NCBI GenBank assembly: GCA_006386115.1
Contig: VFIW01000029.1
Coordinates: forward strand, 186,001 to 250,000
Origin: Globisporangium splendens
Taxonomy: Eukaryota > Oomycota > Peronosporomycetes > Pythiales > Pythiaceae
Direction: 5' to 3'
Length of the DNA stretch: 64,000 bases
Within the stretch, counting starts at the first letter, position 1; each line of letters begins with the position of its first letter. Below the pieces are notes generated by a model. It searched no databases and was not told the origin of the DNA. It saw nothing but the letters and a program-made list of their open reading frames with translations. Shown here in pieces: positions 31,695-42,813 of this stretch. The position numbers and the translations under genes were made by a program.

Positions 31695-32276
31695 CTACAG
31701 GCGTTGTGCCGAGCGACGCAGGATCTCCATTTGGTGCTTGAGCAGATAGCAGACGGCGGCGCGCGAGACGCCGAACTCCTTAGCGAGGTGCGCCTGCTTC
31801 TCGCCCGCACGCACACGGCGCACGATCTCGCAGCGCTCGCGCTCCTTCAGGTACTTCTTCTTGACGCGCTTGGCGTTGACGGAGGCGTCCAGCGACAGCG
31901 GCGACGACGGCAGACCCACTGTCGACGCGAACGTGTGGCGGCGACGCACCACAAAGTTCTCGGTGCGCGCGCGCTCGTGCTGCAGACGGAACTGGTCGCT
32001 GTGCGCGTACTCGTAGTCGCCATCCTCTTCATCCGAGGACGACGTCGCCGACGAGAAGGACGATCGAGACGACGAGAACGAGGCCGCCTTCCAGAGCGAC
32101 GGCGAAAGGCTCGCCGACGGGAACGGCGGCGTGAAGCGGCCTTGCTGATCCAGCGGCGACGGCGCGGACGTCGAGTTGCTTGGGAACTGCGCTGCCGTGG
32201 TGCTCAGCGGCGAGAGCGGGCGTGTGGTGCTCTGCAGAAACGTCTGGAAGCTGGGCAGGACGGTCATGGCGGCCAT
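31695..32276 (-). CDS. Small Ser-rich protein with C-terminal HTH (Psq/CENP-B-like) domain
   Basis: The gene encodes 193 aa in one exon. The first 100 residues are Ser/Pro/Thr-rich and probably disordered. Residues about 140-190 are basic and read KRVKKKYLKERERCEIVRRV, then AHLAKEFGVSRAAVCYLLKHQ. This is a helix-turn-helix of the homeodomain-like/Psq/CENP-B-N type seen in transcription factors and in transposase DNA-binding domains. A nuclear DNA-binding role is inferred. No transposase catalytic domain is present, so it may be a domesticated N-terminal domain. An Inr+FPR-like motif lies 46 bp upstream. Confidence 0.75.
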   Translation of the reverse strand: MAAMTVLPSFQTFLQSTTRPLSPLSTTAAQFPSNSTSAPSPLDQQGRFTPPFPSASLSPSLWKAASFSSSRSSFSSATSSSDEEDGDYEYAHSDQFRLQHERARTENFVVRRRHTFASTVGLPSSPLSLDASVNAKRVKKKYLKERERCEIVRRVRAGEKQAHLAKEFGVSRAAVCYLLKHQMEILRRSAQRL

Positions 32277-32321
32277 TGTGGAAGCAACTTATAGGAAGCG
32301 GACGGGTAGTCTGAACGGGGC

Positions 32322-32337
32322 CAATTGGGAAATGAGT
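32322..32337 (-). promoter_or_regulatory. Inr+FPR-like core promoter (14/16) of the HTH gene
   Basis: The minus strand reads ACTCATTTCCCAATTG. It differs from GCTCATTYYNCAWTTT at the first and last base and is placed 46 bp before ATG 32276. Confidence 0.65.
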
Positions 32338-35300
32338 GCATATTGGTCGTGGCAACCAGCAAATACGCACGGAGTGCCTGGAAGGCGGCCGCATATGGCG
32401 TTTGCATATATAAGCGGCGGATGCAAAGATATGCATCATGCGCCACTCAGGCGCACCTCTCTCCTGCACACTTCTGTTAAAAAAAACAACAACCCTATCC
32501 ACCATTTTGTTGGTTGTGTTTTTCTGCCGCCGCACTTAAAGCAGTAGATTTCAGTCGCCACATGCTCTGCAAGCCATGCGTGAAAAAACAATTACACCTA
32601 CTGAGATAAGGAGAATGCGATTGTTGTCAGCAAGCGCAACGCCGCAAAGACACGGTGCATGTGCATTTTCCCAATAAAACCGCAAGTCAAACGGGTCAAC
32701 GGGTTTTTAACAACAGATTTGTATTCGAACCGACCCGACCTTGCCTTTGCATTTGCTGAAATACCTTGCGCTTCGTTGGAATATATGGAAAGAATGCGGC
32801 CAACTTGGCTCGCAGCCCAAACGCGTGTGGCGCCATATCTTTGACGCGCTGCTTTGCCAACACGATTTGACTTTTTATGCCGAGACCACTTCGCATAGGT
32901 CTGTGTATAAAGTGAAAGTGCAATAGAGCGTAGTTTCCTTTCGCTAATGAACGGCGGCCACTTTCTCTTTGTCATAAGCAGCGTTTGAAAGCCGCGCTCG
33001 GTTTACTTGTTCGTTCATCGCTGCACGATCGTCCGTGAGAGCGTCCGCCACAGTAGTATCCGATAGAAAGAAAGTAGCATACGAAATAGAAGGAAAAGAG
33101 TGCAATGTAATGCCAAAGCCAAGCCGTTTAAAACATAGCAGGATAGTCGCTTACATATGCGGGTTTGTATGGTAGTTTAGCGCACCGTTGTCTTGCTCTC
33201 AGAGACATAATCACGCGCCAAAGCCTCTTCCTTACAAAAAGGCAGGCACGCACGCGAGACAGTGTCACTCTGGCATAAGAACAACAAGTCTGTACCGTAC
33301 TGTGTAACTCCGTTTGCATGCAAATCTACGTGCATTTGCAAAAATGGGTGCTACTTTTCGTGTGAAGTCATCACAAAGCATGTTGCTTTGTGGCTTTCAG
33401 TTTGCACATTTGCAAGTTGCGGTGGGTTCTGCTAAGAGTGTTTGTTTGCCGGCAAACAAGGTTTGTTTGCACACTTTTTTTATTTTATTTTATTTTATAT
33501 ATGTTGGCTTGCAGGTTCTGCATGCGTCCGTGTGCAAGCCGACTTGCGGATTTTTGGTGCGAAACGAGAAGCACCTGCCTGGCATCGCGCTTGTAATTGT
33601 GGTCGCGTGTATTTGTACCTACGTTGAATCAGCGCGTGATGGCCGCTGTCACGCCTTGTCTGCGAATCTTCATGCCGTCCACCCATTCATTCCTCCATCA
33701 AGAAAGACATGCGAGCAGATTTAACAACATAGACACCGCGCCACTTGGCGGAGGAAACGAAAGAACGGGTAAAAAGGGCAAGAAAAACCTACATAAATCC
33801 ATACCCTCTTTCTTATAGTACCGTGATCAAAAGACTCATAGTCTCGAATAACCTGTATCAATGAATATAACTTCTTCAATGGATCTAATGCCTGCCGACG
33901 ACGTGTCTCACATTTGGCGAACAAGCGTTTGCCAATGCAAACGCGAGTGTGAGCAACATGCAAATCGGCGATGCCTTTGCCGCGGATTATGCCGCTTTCC
34001 ATGGGAAATGCCAGTCGCATAAGCACACTCCGCCCACTCACTATCGGCAGTGCAACGTCACGCGTGGTCGCGCACTGAACTAGCAGGTCGTGTTTCCCAC
34101 GTGTCTGCATACCAAGAACAGGCGTTACATCAAGGTGCTGATGTCAAATGGGTTCAAAATTGACATCAAGCAAATCGCGATTGTCTCCACAATCGCTCTT
34201 CAATGCGATTTTGCGAGGATGCAAAGATGGGGGACGCATCGGCGTATGGATACAACTTGCTGAAGCTCTTTATTTTCGTTCCAGATCCAGCGTAAAGACA
34301 CACGAAGCGGATCAAAATTGGGTTCAGCGAAGAGCTGTGGATGCCGTCGTCGTCGTCATCGTTGCGGATGCCCTCTCCCTCTCCTCCCATCCTGTTTATC
34401 CCCCCATCCTCCGTCCTCCAATGGCTGTCTATCTGTTATTTCCTCGGGTGCAGCTTTTATTTGTGAGCGTGTCGTCGTTTTTGTTTTGTTTGTGGATGGT
34501 TTCGATGACAACCACCTGCCTGCCTGCCTCGTCGAGGTCACTCGTTGCACGACGACAGCTTTTCACGCCACCGGCAACTTTCCAGAGGGTCCAGATCCTG
34601 CGCGATGGGTGCGTGCTGTTGTTGCGTCTGCAACAAGACGTTGTCCCCCTTGCTGAGCGAGAGCTCAGCTGCCTGCGGTCGTAGCTTCTCGGGCTGTCCC
34701 ACGAGCCTCAAGAGACCGAGCCTGATCTTTCATCTCTCTCCAGCTGCAACATTTTGGTTCGTGACCCCTGCGACGACCAGAGGCTGTTCGCAACCAACCA
34801 CGAGGGCGCTTGTTCTTTGTGTTGACGTCGTTTACTGGTGGACGTAATCCCGTTCTTCCTTCTTTTCACAGCTCTCCGGGCATCATCAGACTGCCGGGAT
34901 GACTGGCTTGCAGTTGGCTGTAGACGCGTGCGTTGGTTCTTTTGGCATGGCGGCTCCAATTTCTCTCACTTTGCTGCATCTGGGAGTACCGAGCGCCTTC
35001 ACAACTCACGCCGTTGCTGCAGCTTTCTTGCTTCCCATTTGGGGCTGCTCCTATAGAGATGCTCTTTAGCTAATGCACGCAAGTCGGTTTCCATCCCTGG
35101 TGCTTTAACAGCCTCAAAAGTGAACGTCAAAAAACGCTGTCGGCCTTGGTCCGCATGTTAAACCCCCACAGTCCTTCCTCGTGTGTGTGGGAGTGGAGGG
35201 AAGGAAGGCGATGGCGGAGGACGCACAAGGTCGGATATCGAACGATACTATTTCAGCATCAAAGTCGCTTTCCAAGACAGACGAAAAGCCAACTGGCGAT

Positions 35301-35532
35301 GGTTCCAACGTCAAGCGGTAGCGACGAGCTCCATTCTCTCGCTTCTCGTGTCGTTATTTCTCGTCGTCGTTGTGCTTCGACAGTCGCAAATTGCTCCGAC
35401 TTGTGTCGTTTCTGACTGCCTACCAGGGCGATCAACTTTTAACCTTTTCAGGACGCAGCGCTGTCGTTTTTCTCGTCATCGTTGTAGTTGTGAACGAAGG
35501 CCGCAACTGCCCATGAGCGTTTCTTTCGCTGT
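32338..35532. other. Long intergenic region
   Basis: About 3.2 kb hold no well-supported gene. A TATA-like gcatatataagcgg lies at 32404-32417. A (TTTTA)n-like low-complexity run is at 33476-33500. A possible small Cys-rich ORF at 34605 is listed separately. Confidence 0.35.
34605..34847 (+). other. Candidate short ORF with Cys-rich N-terminus
   Basis: An ATG at 34605 opens an 80-codon frame beginning MGACCCCVCNKTLSPLLSES. The Gly-2 and Cys cluster would fit N-myristoylation/palmitoylation. No family was recognised, and the rest of the frame is not convincing. It could be the first exon of a small gene or chance. Confidence 0.15.
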
Positions 35533-37905
35533 CTACTGGTGCACATAGCCACCTTGCTGCTGCTTCCAGGTTTCAAACTCGCGCGTCAGCTGCTGCAGCA
35601 TTTGGTCTTTAATCTTCGTGAGATACGCGATTTCGGCTTTTTTCTCCTGGAAGGTGTCAAACTTCTCGCGATAGCGTTTCTTTGCGTCTTTCAACTGCAT
35701 CACGAGCATAAACTGCTCGTTATTCGCACTTGAGACAGCTTGGGCTGCTTGCACTTGGTCGCCATCACGACTCGCTTGCGCGTCTCCGTCGTCCTCCGCG
35801 CTGCGAAGAGCTTGCAGTTTTAACGACAGCCCATCGATTTCGCTGTTCAAATCAGCAAACAACAACGACAAGCGTGTAGAATTAAAACGAATAGGCACAA
35901 ATATAGAGAAGCCTTTGGAGAGCTTACATTTTGAGTTTGTTGACCTCGAGGCCGCAGTGTGCAAACGCGGACTTCGCGAGCCGCAGATTGGTTTTCGCCA
36001 CGTCCAGATCCAGCAACGACTCGGGCTTTGGGTTCTCCTGGTTCTTAAACATCTCGAAAAGCGCTTTATCGCTCATTGTTGGTGAAGAATGCTCAACATT
36101 GTTGTTGGACGGTTGCACGATCGGCGGCAAGTGAGTTGAGTCATTTTCGGACTTTGTATGCATCTGTTGCTCCTCGATTTCGTGAGTCTCTGGCGAACTG
36201 ATGGGCATCACAAGCGGCAATTTGATGGAATGGTTGGCATTGCCGCTGCCACGAATGGAACTCGTCGAAGAAGCCGAATCTGGGGGTGAAGTTGCTCGCA
36301 GCGACCGCAACTGATTGACCATTTTGCTTTCTCGCACTCCCCCGCCTGCTTTCAGTACGTTGACACTGTTTTGTGTTCGAGGCATCGGCTCGCTTCTTGT
36401 GAGGTGCTGATTTTCCAAGTTGATGTCGCGAAATGCCAGGAAAAGCTGCTGGATCTGCAGCAGATTGAGAACCGGTAGCGGATGCGCCGTCGGATCGCGC
36501 AGGAAGCTCCGCACTTGCTCTTTGTACACGGATTGCCGGACTGGCGATGTGATCGTATGGGTGTCGTAGTCGACGTGCGATTTCCCATTGAGCGTGTCGT
36601 ACACCGCGAGTTCTTCCTTCAGGCGTTTGATCTCGTGGATGTACTTCTCGATGAATTGACTGGACACGGAGCTGCCACCTGTGCCGTTCTTCATGGAGCC
36701 GCTTTGACTCATGTTGATGATCGCCGACGTCTTCACGCGCATCATCCGCGTGGCAAACTTGAGCGTCGCGAGACTCTGGTCGTTGTGAGCTTCGTTGGGC
36801 CACACACACGCCATGAGCAGCATCCGACAATTTCCCCCCAACGAGTCCTTCAGCAGATTCGTGAGCGTCGTCTGGCGGTACGGAATGTGCTGCCGCTTCT
36901 TGTCTCCGAGCGCGATCACGACTTGCTCGAGAAACGTGAGCGACTTGTTGATGTGCGACGCCTCCTTGAGCATTGTACCCGAGACGCCCGTCTTCTTCAT
37001 GCGCTCGGAGCCCGCGAGGTCCACCAGGTTGAGCTTGCTGTAGACGACGACGTCCATGTTCTGGAGCTCCTGGGCATCGCCACACAACCCAGCAGCCAGA
37101 CTCGACTTGGTCTTCTCCAGATAAATCGTGGAAATGCAGTGGGAACGCGTGGACGACGCGTTGAGACAGTGCTCGGCGATCGTGCGGTTGGTCTCGTCCT
37201 GGAACAGCAGATCGAACGCGTCTTCCTCACTTTTCACGAGCGGCCGAGTGAGTCCTTTGATGAACGTCTGGCCCTTGTCGTTCTCCTGAATCACGAGGTC
37301 TCCTTTCGTATTGTTATTCGGATGGTGAACGCCACTGGAGGCCGAAGGCGCATGTTGGTGCTCATTGAAATCCAGCAAGTCGTACAGATTTTCGTTGTAG
37401 ACCTCGACGTACGAGACACGCACAACGTACGAGTGCTCTGCGTCGCGCTGGATCTGCTGGAAAATGGACGAGATCGAGCGCGCGCAGATGCCGCGGTCCT
37501 CGAACTTCTGCTTGCCGCCCGACATCGTGAACGTCTTGCCAGCCCCCGTCTGACCGTACGCCATGATCGTGCCATTGTACCCACTCAGCACGCTCTCGAC
37601 GATTTCGGACGCTGCCGCCTGGAAGACACCCGCTTGATCCACTTTCGCGTCTAGCACCTGGTCGAAATGGAAGCACGTGCTGTTGCCATTGGCAGCATTT
37701 GTGATCACACTGATCGTCTACAAGGCAGCGAAGAAGCAACAATTAGAGCATGAGTAGCGTAATTGAATCGCGTGGACATCTCAGCGATATTCACCTGCTC
37801 CTGCTGGTTGACGAGCACGCCGCTGCTGCCGTTGGTCTTCGCGTCTGGACGCACGCGGATGCACACTTTCACGCGCTTGTGCATCGCGGCCACCGACAAA
37901 CTCAC
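35533..37905 (-). CDS. Kinesin motor protein, probably kinesin-9 type
   Basis: Exons are 37905-37795, 37717-35928 and 35842-35533, with introns of 77 and 85 nt (736 aa). The N-terminal motor starts VKVCIRVRP (about residue 12). The P-loop is GQTGAGKT (92-99), switch I is NASSTRSH and switch II is DLAGSE, followed by the neck-proximal KFATRMMRVKTSA. The run INKSLTFLEQVVIALGDKKRQHIPYRQ resembles kinesin-9 (KIF9/KIF6), a ciliary/flagellar family, which suits a zoospore-forming organism; subfamily is inferred. After the motor come a coil (about 350-380), a low-complexity region and a C-terminal coiled coil (EIDGLSLKLQALRSAED...) supplied by exon 3. Splice phases join cleanly (GAG CAG|ACG; AT|C GAA). 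It may alternatively start at Met8. Confidence 0.88.
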
Positions 37906-38325
37906 GCACGCACTTCACGACCTGGACTTGCTCGGGTATTCCCATCTTTGAACTTTCTAAACTAAGCCGAGAGCTATTTCAGGACAAGAAGGCGGCAATG
38001 TAAGAGGCAATCGAAAATGCATTTTGCACAATTCAACGCGGCATTCTTACCTTATGACGCCCGGAACAGAAGCTGCTTGTGTCTTCAGCATTTCATCGGC
38101 AAGCCTAGCACCACACACACACAAACACAAACAAGGTCGCTCTCTCGGCAGGCACTCGTCCACAACACACAGCGTGTCTGCTCTATCCAATTGCACTGTG
38201 CGTCGTCCAATTACTCTGTTACTTTGTCTGCGATTCCTGCTATCCTACTGCACACTAGAGACAGAGTCGAGAAAGGGGGCGTGTCTAATTCAAATATGCC
38301 ATCTCGCATGCTTTGGTGTTGCCAC
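37906..38325. other. Intergenic region between RRP45 and the kinesin gene
   Basis: The 420-bp spacer holds the kinesin 5' flank and the RRP45 3' flank. It contains a (CA)n run at 38109-38130. No gene was recognised. Confidence 0.3.
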
Positions 38326-40052
38326 TTACTTGCGGGGTTTGCGCTTGATGGCAGTGCTCAGATCCTGCTCCTCTTCCGAGTCGTCGTCGCTCGAGACCGC
38401 TTTCTTCTTTGTCTTCTTGGCTGGTTTCTTCGTTTCCTTCACCGGCGCTAGCGCTGGTTTTGCTGCTGGAGCGACCGCGCTACCGCCGAACTCACTCTGC
38501 ACGACCACGCTTTCTTCTTCGCTGTCGCTGTCCTCCACCTTCTTCTTTTTCTGCTTCATCGTCTTTGCCTCGACTTTCGCGGTACTTGGCGATGGTTTGG
38601 ACGGCACTGGAGATGAGGATGACGACGGCTTTGCACCTGCAACAAGGTCTCGGACGCTTCTGCTCTCGGTCAGCTTCTTGAATTCGTCGCGGGCTTCCGC
38701 ACTCATCTCGAAGCCGCTAGAGACAGATGAAGCTGCTTCGTTATCTGTGATACCTGCCGCCACTTCCAGTGATTCCAACAACTGCGCCATGGACGTGACC
38801 TTCGCGTCATTCTCTTCCTGCGTTGGGTCATCACGCAGCGCGATTGGCGCATGCAGCGTCTTGAAGTCGGTCATCTCACCCAAGTCGACCTCAGTGCGGT
38901 TCTGCGTCGCAGACGACAGCGTGGACAGCGACGACACGTCGGCAAAGTCTCGGCCACGCAGGAACGCGCGGCGCTGGTCGATCGCGATCTTGTCGGCCTT
39001 TTCTGCTTCTTCCTTGAGGATCTCCGTCAATTCGCTCACACGCGCAGCTGCGACGTTAGCGCAGCGCAGCACTTCGGTCGTCGAGATCGCGGCGCCGCCG
39101 ATCTTGTGCACGGCGCAGAGCTCGCGGAACGAGTTGAACGTGAACGTCATGCTGCCGTCCGTGATGCGCTCCTCGCGGTCAGTCGGGTCCATGAAGATGA
39201 TCGGCTCGCCCTGGTCTCGGCTCTCGATGAAGCAGAACGAGATGGAGATCGGGATGTGGTGCAGACTCAGCGGCACGGCGGCGTGCTCGTCGATGTTGTA
39301 CACGACGGTCGAGTTGTTCTGCACCGAGACCTCGGGGCGGCGGTAGTGCATCATCGCGGCGATCGCGGCCAGCGACACGCAGTCGATGAGGTTGCCGCCG
39401 TGGTCCACGATGTGGATGTTGCACGTGATCGCCCACACCTTCTCGCCTGCGATAATCGCGAGCGCCTCCGTGTCCAGCGCGCGGCATTCGCGGATGCCGC
39501 GGTCCACGATGCGCGCGAGCTCCACGGCCATGGGCGATGGACGCCCGACCTCAAAGTTCTGCGACGCCATGGGCGACAGCTCCACGTTGAAATGCAGGAA
39601 GCCCTCTGTCGGTCGGTCTGGGAACGGCGGCACGATCTCGCCATGCACGTTCGCGATCACTCTATAGGAGAAAAGCAGTAGATAGGAGCCTATTTGTCAG
39701 CATTCACCGCTCGAATGGGAACTGCTTGCATATCCACGCGTCAGACATGAGACTAACAACGCACCGTGTTCGTCCCAGCTGTACCTCCGCTTGACTCTGC
39801 TCCTCCGTTCGGCGGAATTGCACCCGGATCTACAGCAAACGCAACAATAATAACAAATCCGTGGGCATGATGCAAATGTCGTGCCAGGACTGGACGCGTC
39901 TCCTGCAGCTCAGAATGCGCCAAATCGCGCACCTTTCGCTGCTGCATGAGCTCGCGGCCGTCCGCGCGCACGTGCGGTGCATCGTGGATGGAGTCGAAGA
40001 GGAACTTGCGCTCGTTCTCGCTCAGGAAGTCGTGCTCTTCGCGGATCGCCAT
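38326..40052 (-). CDS. RRP45: Exosome complex component RRP45 (EXOSC9-like)
   Basis: Exons are 40052-39933, 39829-39765 and 39661-38326, with two 103-nt introns (506 aa). RRP45 is a catalytically inert RNase PH-fold subunit of the exosome ring, which degrades and processes RNA in nucleus and cytoplasm. The joined N-terminus gives FLSENERKFLFDSI, then RADGRELMQQRKIRVQF, then EVQLGRTRVIANVHGEIVPPF, matching the family; the 65-nt middle exon is easy to miss. The PH core continues with PTEGFLHFNVELSPMA, then LAIIAGEKVWAI, then DHGGNLIDCVSLAAIAAM. A long tail of about 200 residues is Ser/Lys/Glu-rich and ends in basic clusters (KKPAKKTKKK, KRKPRK), possibly nuclear-localising. It is divergent from the TFIIA subunit gene. 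Confidence 0.9.
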
Positions 40053-40249
40053 CGTGGTGCTCGCGATTGGCTTTATTATAATGGGCGGACGATTGGTGAT
40101 GGCATCCTCCGATAAAGTACGAATTTGAGACGCCTTTATTACTACGCTGTCACTGTGTATTGCTTCGAAACAGTGCCATCACCACGTCACTATTCTTCTG
40201 TTCTGGGTAGTGACAACATGCGAGCCTAGCTGTTTCAAAGGCAACGAAA
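40053..40249. promoter_or_regulatory. Bidirectional promoter between RRP45 and TFIIA small subunit
   Basis: Only 197 bp separate the start codons. On the plus strand ATTGG occurs at 40066-40070 and 40093-40097 (two CCAAT boxes on the minus strand), with an A/T-rich tattataatgg between them. No Inr+FPR match was seen. Confidence 0.5.
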
Positions 40250-40690
40250 ATGGACGAATACCGGCAGAGCGTGCTGGGCCGCGCGCTCGCAGACGTGCTG
40301 CAGGAGCTGGAGGCGCCTCCGTCCGCTGTGGACGCGAGCATCGGCGACACGCTCTTCTCGCTCTTCGACGAAGCCATCCGAGCTGAGCTGCAGCAGCCAA
40401 CAGCAACTCATAAAAGGCAGCGCACAGCCAGCGGAGCTCCTCAGGAAATCTCCACAAGGACGCCACCGCCAGTGTTCACGCACGAGAGCATGGAGCTCCA
40501 GGGCAACGTCAAGTCGTACAACCGCTTCATGGACAAGTGGAGCGTCCACGCGGCCATAGAAGATGATGACAGCGGCGCATTGCGCCTCGACCACGTGCCC
40601 GTGAAGCTGCACGCGGCATCTTCTTCCGTCGAGATGCTGCTCAAGCTGCATCAGTCGCTGCCGACGGCACGCGCCTCCTCTAACACCTAA
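40250..40690 (+). CDS. Transcription initiation factor IIA small (gamma) subunit
   Basis: The gene encodes 146 aa in one exon. The N-terminal four-helix part reads YRQSVLGRALADVLQELE and FSLFDEAIRAEL, and the C-terminal beta-barrel part reads LQGNVKSYNRFMDKWSVHA, the counterpart of the family's GHLDTYRFCDDVWTF. TFIIA stabilises TBP on promoters. At 146 residues it is longer than the usual 105-120. The extra length is a hydrophilic insert between the two domains (about residues 52-75) and an acidic loop (EDDDSGALRLDH). The match is diverged but in the correct order. Confidence 0.75.
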   Translation: MDEYRQSVLGRALADVLQELEAPPSAVDASIGDTLFSLFDEAIRAELQQPTATHKRQRTASGAPQEISTRTPPPVFTHESMELQGNVKSYNRFMDKWSVHAAIEDDDSGALRLDHVPVKLHAASSSVEMLLKLHQSLPTARASSNT

Positions 40691-41301
40691 TACAGCGATC
40701 GCATCAACTCTACCGTTATCATCAAATTATAGAGGGATTGAAAGACAGTCAAGATGCAAAAAACCTCGGGGGAGCAGCATAAAACCTCGCAGGTGAGTGG
40801 TTTTGTGGACTTGGTGAGCTCGAGAGGGGGGCGGGGGCTGGGGAACGCTCGCAGGCATTCGCTCAGTAGCTCCACAGAAAGAGAAGAAGACAAGGTGAGC
40901 ACCCTCTGCGCTTGATGCTTCGTGGCACCCGCTGGGTGCGTAGAGCGTAGCCACGGGAGGAGGCACGAGCGGATGGCGACGTGAAGCAGCAATGCTCCTT
41001 CTTTGCGGCGCCGTTTGTGTGCCTCTCTTGATGGTGAACGATGCGCGCTTGTGCACTGCTTAATGATTGCATCTGAAATCGCGCTTTTGTTTGCGTTCCT
41101 GTAAGAGGAGGCAAGAGTGGATGGATGCACTCATTTTGTGGCTGTGTTGACGCCATTTGCGTGCTGCTTTTGGTTACAGAAGATGCGCTTTGGTGCGCAC
41201 TTGTTGGTTGCATGAGATCTCATATCTTGTTGTTTGTTGTCTGTGCGTGTGTGTGGTCATGAATGCCACTGACGAAAATGATGGCGTTGCGGATTTGGTA
41301 G
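40691..41301. other. Spacer and probable 5' UTR intron of the OSCP gene
   Basis: A good donor, CAG|GTGAGT, lies at 40793, and an acceptor TAG ends at 41301, immediately before the OSCP ATG. A 509-nt 5' UTR intron is therefore likely. An ATG at 40753 would join in frame and add 13 residues, but the downstream start gives a better mitochondrial presequence. Confidence 0.5.
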
Positions 41302-41976
41302 ATGCTCGCTTCTGCTGTTAAGACCGCCCGCAAGGCCGTGCCACAAGCGCGCAACTATGCTGCCGCTGCCGGATCGAAGGAAGTTGCTGAGATTGGTGGC
41401 TTTGGCCAGATGACGCAGCCAAAGTTGCAGTTGTTCGGCTTGCACGCGCGCTACGCGAACGCGTTGTACTCGGTCGCCGCCAAGCAGAACGTATTGGAGG
41501 CCGTCGAGAAGGAGCTGTTGAGCATCGAAGAGACGATCAACAAGGAGCCAAACTTTGCGTCGTTCCTGAAGGACCCAACGATCGCGCGTGCGTCGAAGAA
41601 GGAAGACATCTCCAAGGTCATGGAACAGGGCAAGTTCTCCAAGCCAGTGGCTGGTCTCTTCGAGGTGCTCGCCGAGAACGGTCGTCTCCCAGACGCGCTC
41701 GGTGTCATCTCGACCTACAAGCAATTGATGGGTGCCTACCGTGGCGAAGTGCACGCCAAGGTGACCTCTGCCGACCCATTGTCGAAGGCGCAGTTGGACC
41801 AAGTGAAGAAGGCGCTCGGCGCTCGCATTGAAAAGGGCGAGACCTTGCTCTTGGAGGCCGTGGTCGACCCGGAGATCCTCGGTGGCTTGAAGGTGCAGAT
41901 CGGCAACTACTTCATCGACTTGTCGTTGTCCACCAAGATCGACAAGATCAACTCGTTATTAGTCAACTCCAACTAA
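41302..41976 (+). CDS. Mitochondrial ATP synthase subunit O / OSCP
   Basis: The gene encodes 224 aa. The N-terminus (MLASAVKTARKAVPQARNYAA) is a basic, Arg/Ala-rich mitochondrial targeting sequence. The mature part is the F1Fo ATP synthase delta/OSCP domain: LFGLHARYANALYSVAAKQN, then FLKDPTIARASKKEDI, then LFEVLAENGRLPDAL, then the C-terminal ADPLSKAQLDQVKKAL and DPEILGGLKVQIGNYFIDLSL. OSCP links the F1 head to the peripheral stalk. Length and motif order are normal. Codon use is strongly biased to G/C-ending codons, as expected for a highly expressed gene. Confidence 0.93.
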   Translation: MLASAVKTARKAVPQARNYAAAAGSKEVAEIGGFGQMTQPKLQLFGLHARYANALYSVAAKQNVLEAVEKELLSIEETINKEPNFASFLKDPTIARASKKEDISKVMEQGKFSKPVAGLFEVLAENGRLPDALGVISTYKQLMGAYRGEVHAKVTSADPLSKAQLDQVKKALGARIEKGETLLLEAVVDPEILGGLKVQIGNYFIDLSLSTKIDKINSLLVNSN

Positions 41977-42813
41977 GCAGTGTGGGCGTAACCAGTGGTT
42001 CCCTCTCTGTCTAGTGACAAGCAGCGGCCGTCGTCATGTGTCTCCAAAGGGAAATTCGAGTTTGCGAGTCTTCTTTCTCCAGGGGCGAGAATGATCAGCG
42101 GAGCCAAATGACGGCGCAGCCTCGACGATCCTCATTCTACTCACACACTCCCCCACTCTACAAAACTGAAAGTACAAAAGCATTTGACCACTCGCGTTTT
42201 TGTTTTGAGGATGGAGAGCTGTGCGTGGCGTGTGGGGATGGCGTTGCAATCAACAAATGAATGAATAAAAATTAAAACGAAAACAAAAGCAGTCTGTCGG
42301 AAGCAGCGGGATACGATCTGTGGCTTGTGTCGCTTGCGCTCTGTGGTTTTATGACAACGCTGACGATTTCCGCCTTGTCTCTCTCTGCCTGCTGCGCGGC
42401 CAGCGTTTACGCCGCAAATCGCACATCCCACGCATGCAGCATGGAGATTTGTGCGCTTCATGCGCGTGAACACTGCCAGTAGACCACTGTTAAACCAAGC
42501 GCCAGTTCCGCGAACCTGTGGAAATGCATACGCGCCACACATTGCACGAGTGGAGACGGAAGCAGGAACAGCAGCTCTGTGAAGTGGATACCCTCTAATT
42601 TGCATATTTTCTGATTACAGAGTGTGTGGTGCAAACGCAACTAAAAAACTGAAAATGGAAATGAAAAAAAGAAAAGAAAGCGATAATCCCAACCTAAATG
42701 ACATGTACGTTCCTTCCTGCTTGTGTATGTGGCTTGTATTCGTGATTCCCTAACTACTATCCGATAATGATGACCATAAAACTTATTCCTCCGCGCTGGA
42801 CTGAGCGCGTGCG
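41977..42813. other. Intergenic region
   Basis: The stretch contains the 3' flanks of the convergent OSCP and Rab genes. No ORF or repeat could be supported. Confidence 0.35.

Noticed and set aside
36482..37654. 390-codon plus-strand ORF
   Set aside because: Lies antisense to the kinesin motor exon. Its composition is that of a shadow frame and it has no recognisable domain.
38024..39346. 440-codon plus-strand ORF
   Set aside because: Antisense shadow of the RRP45 main exon; Ser/Phe-rich low complexity.
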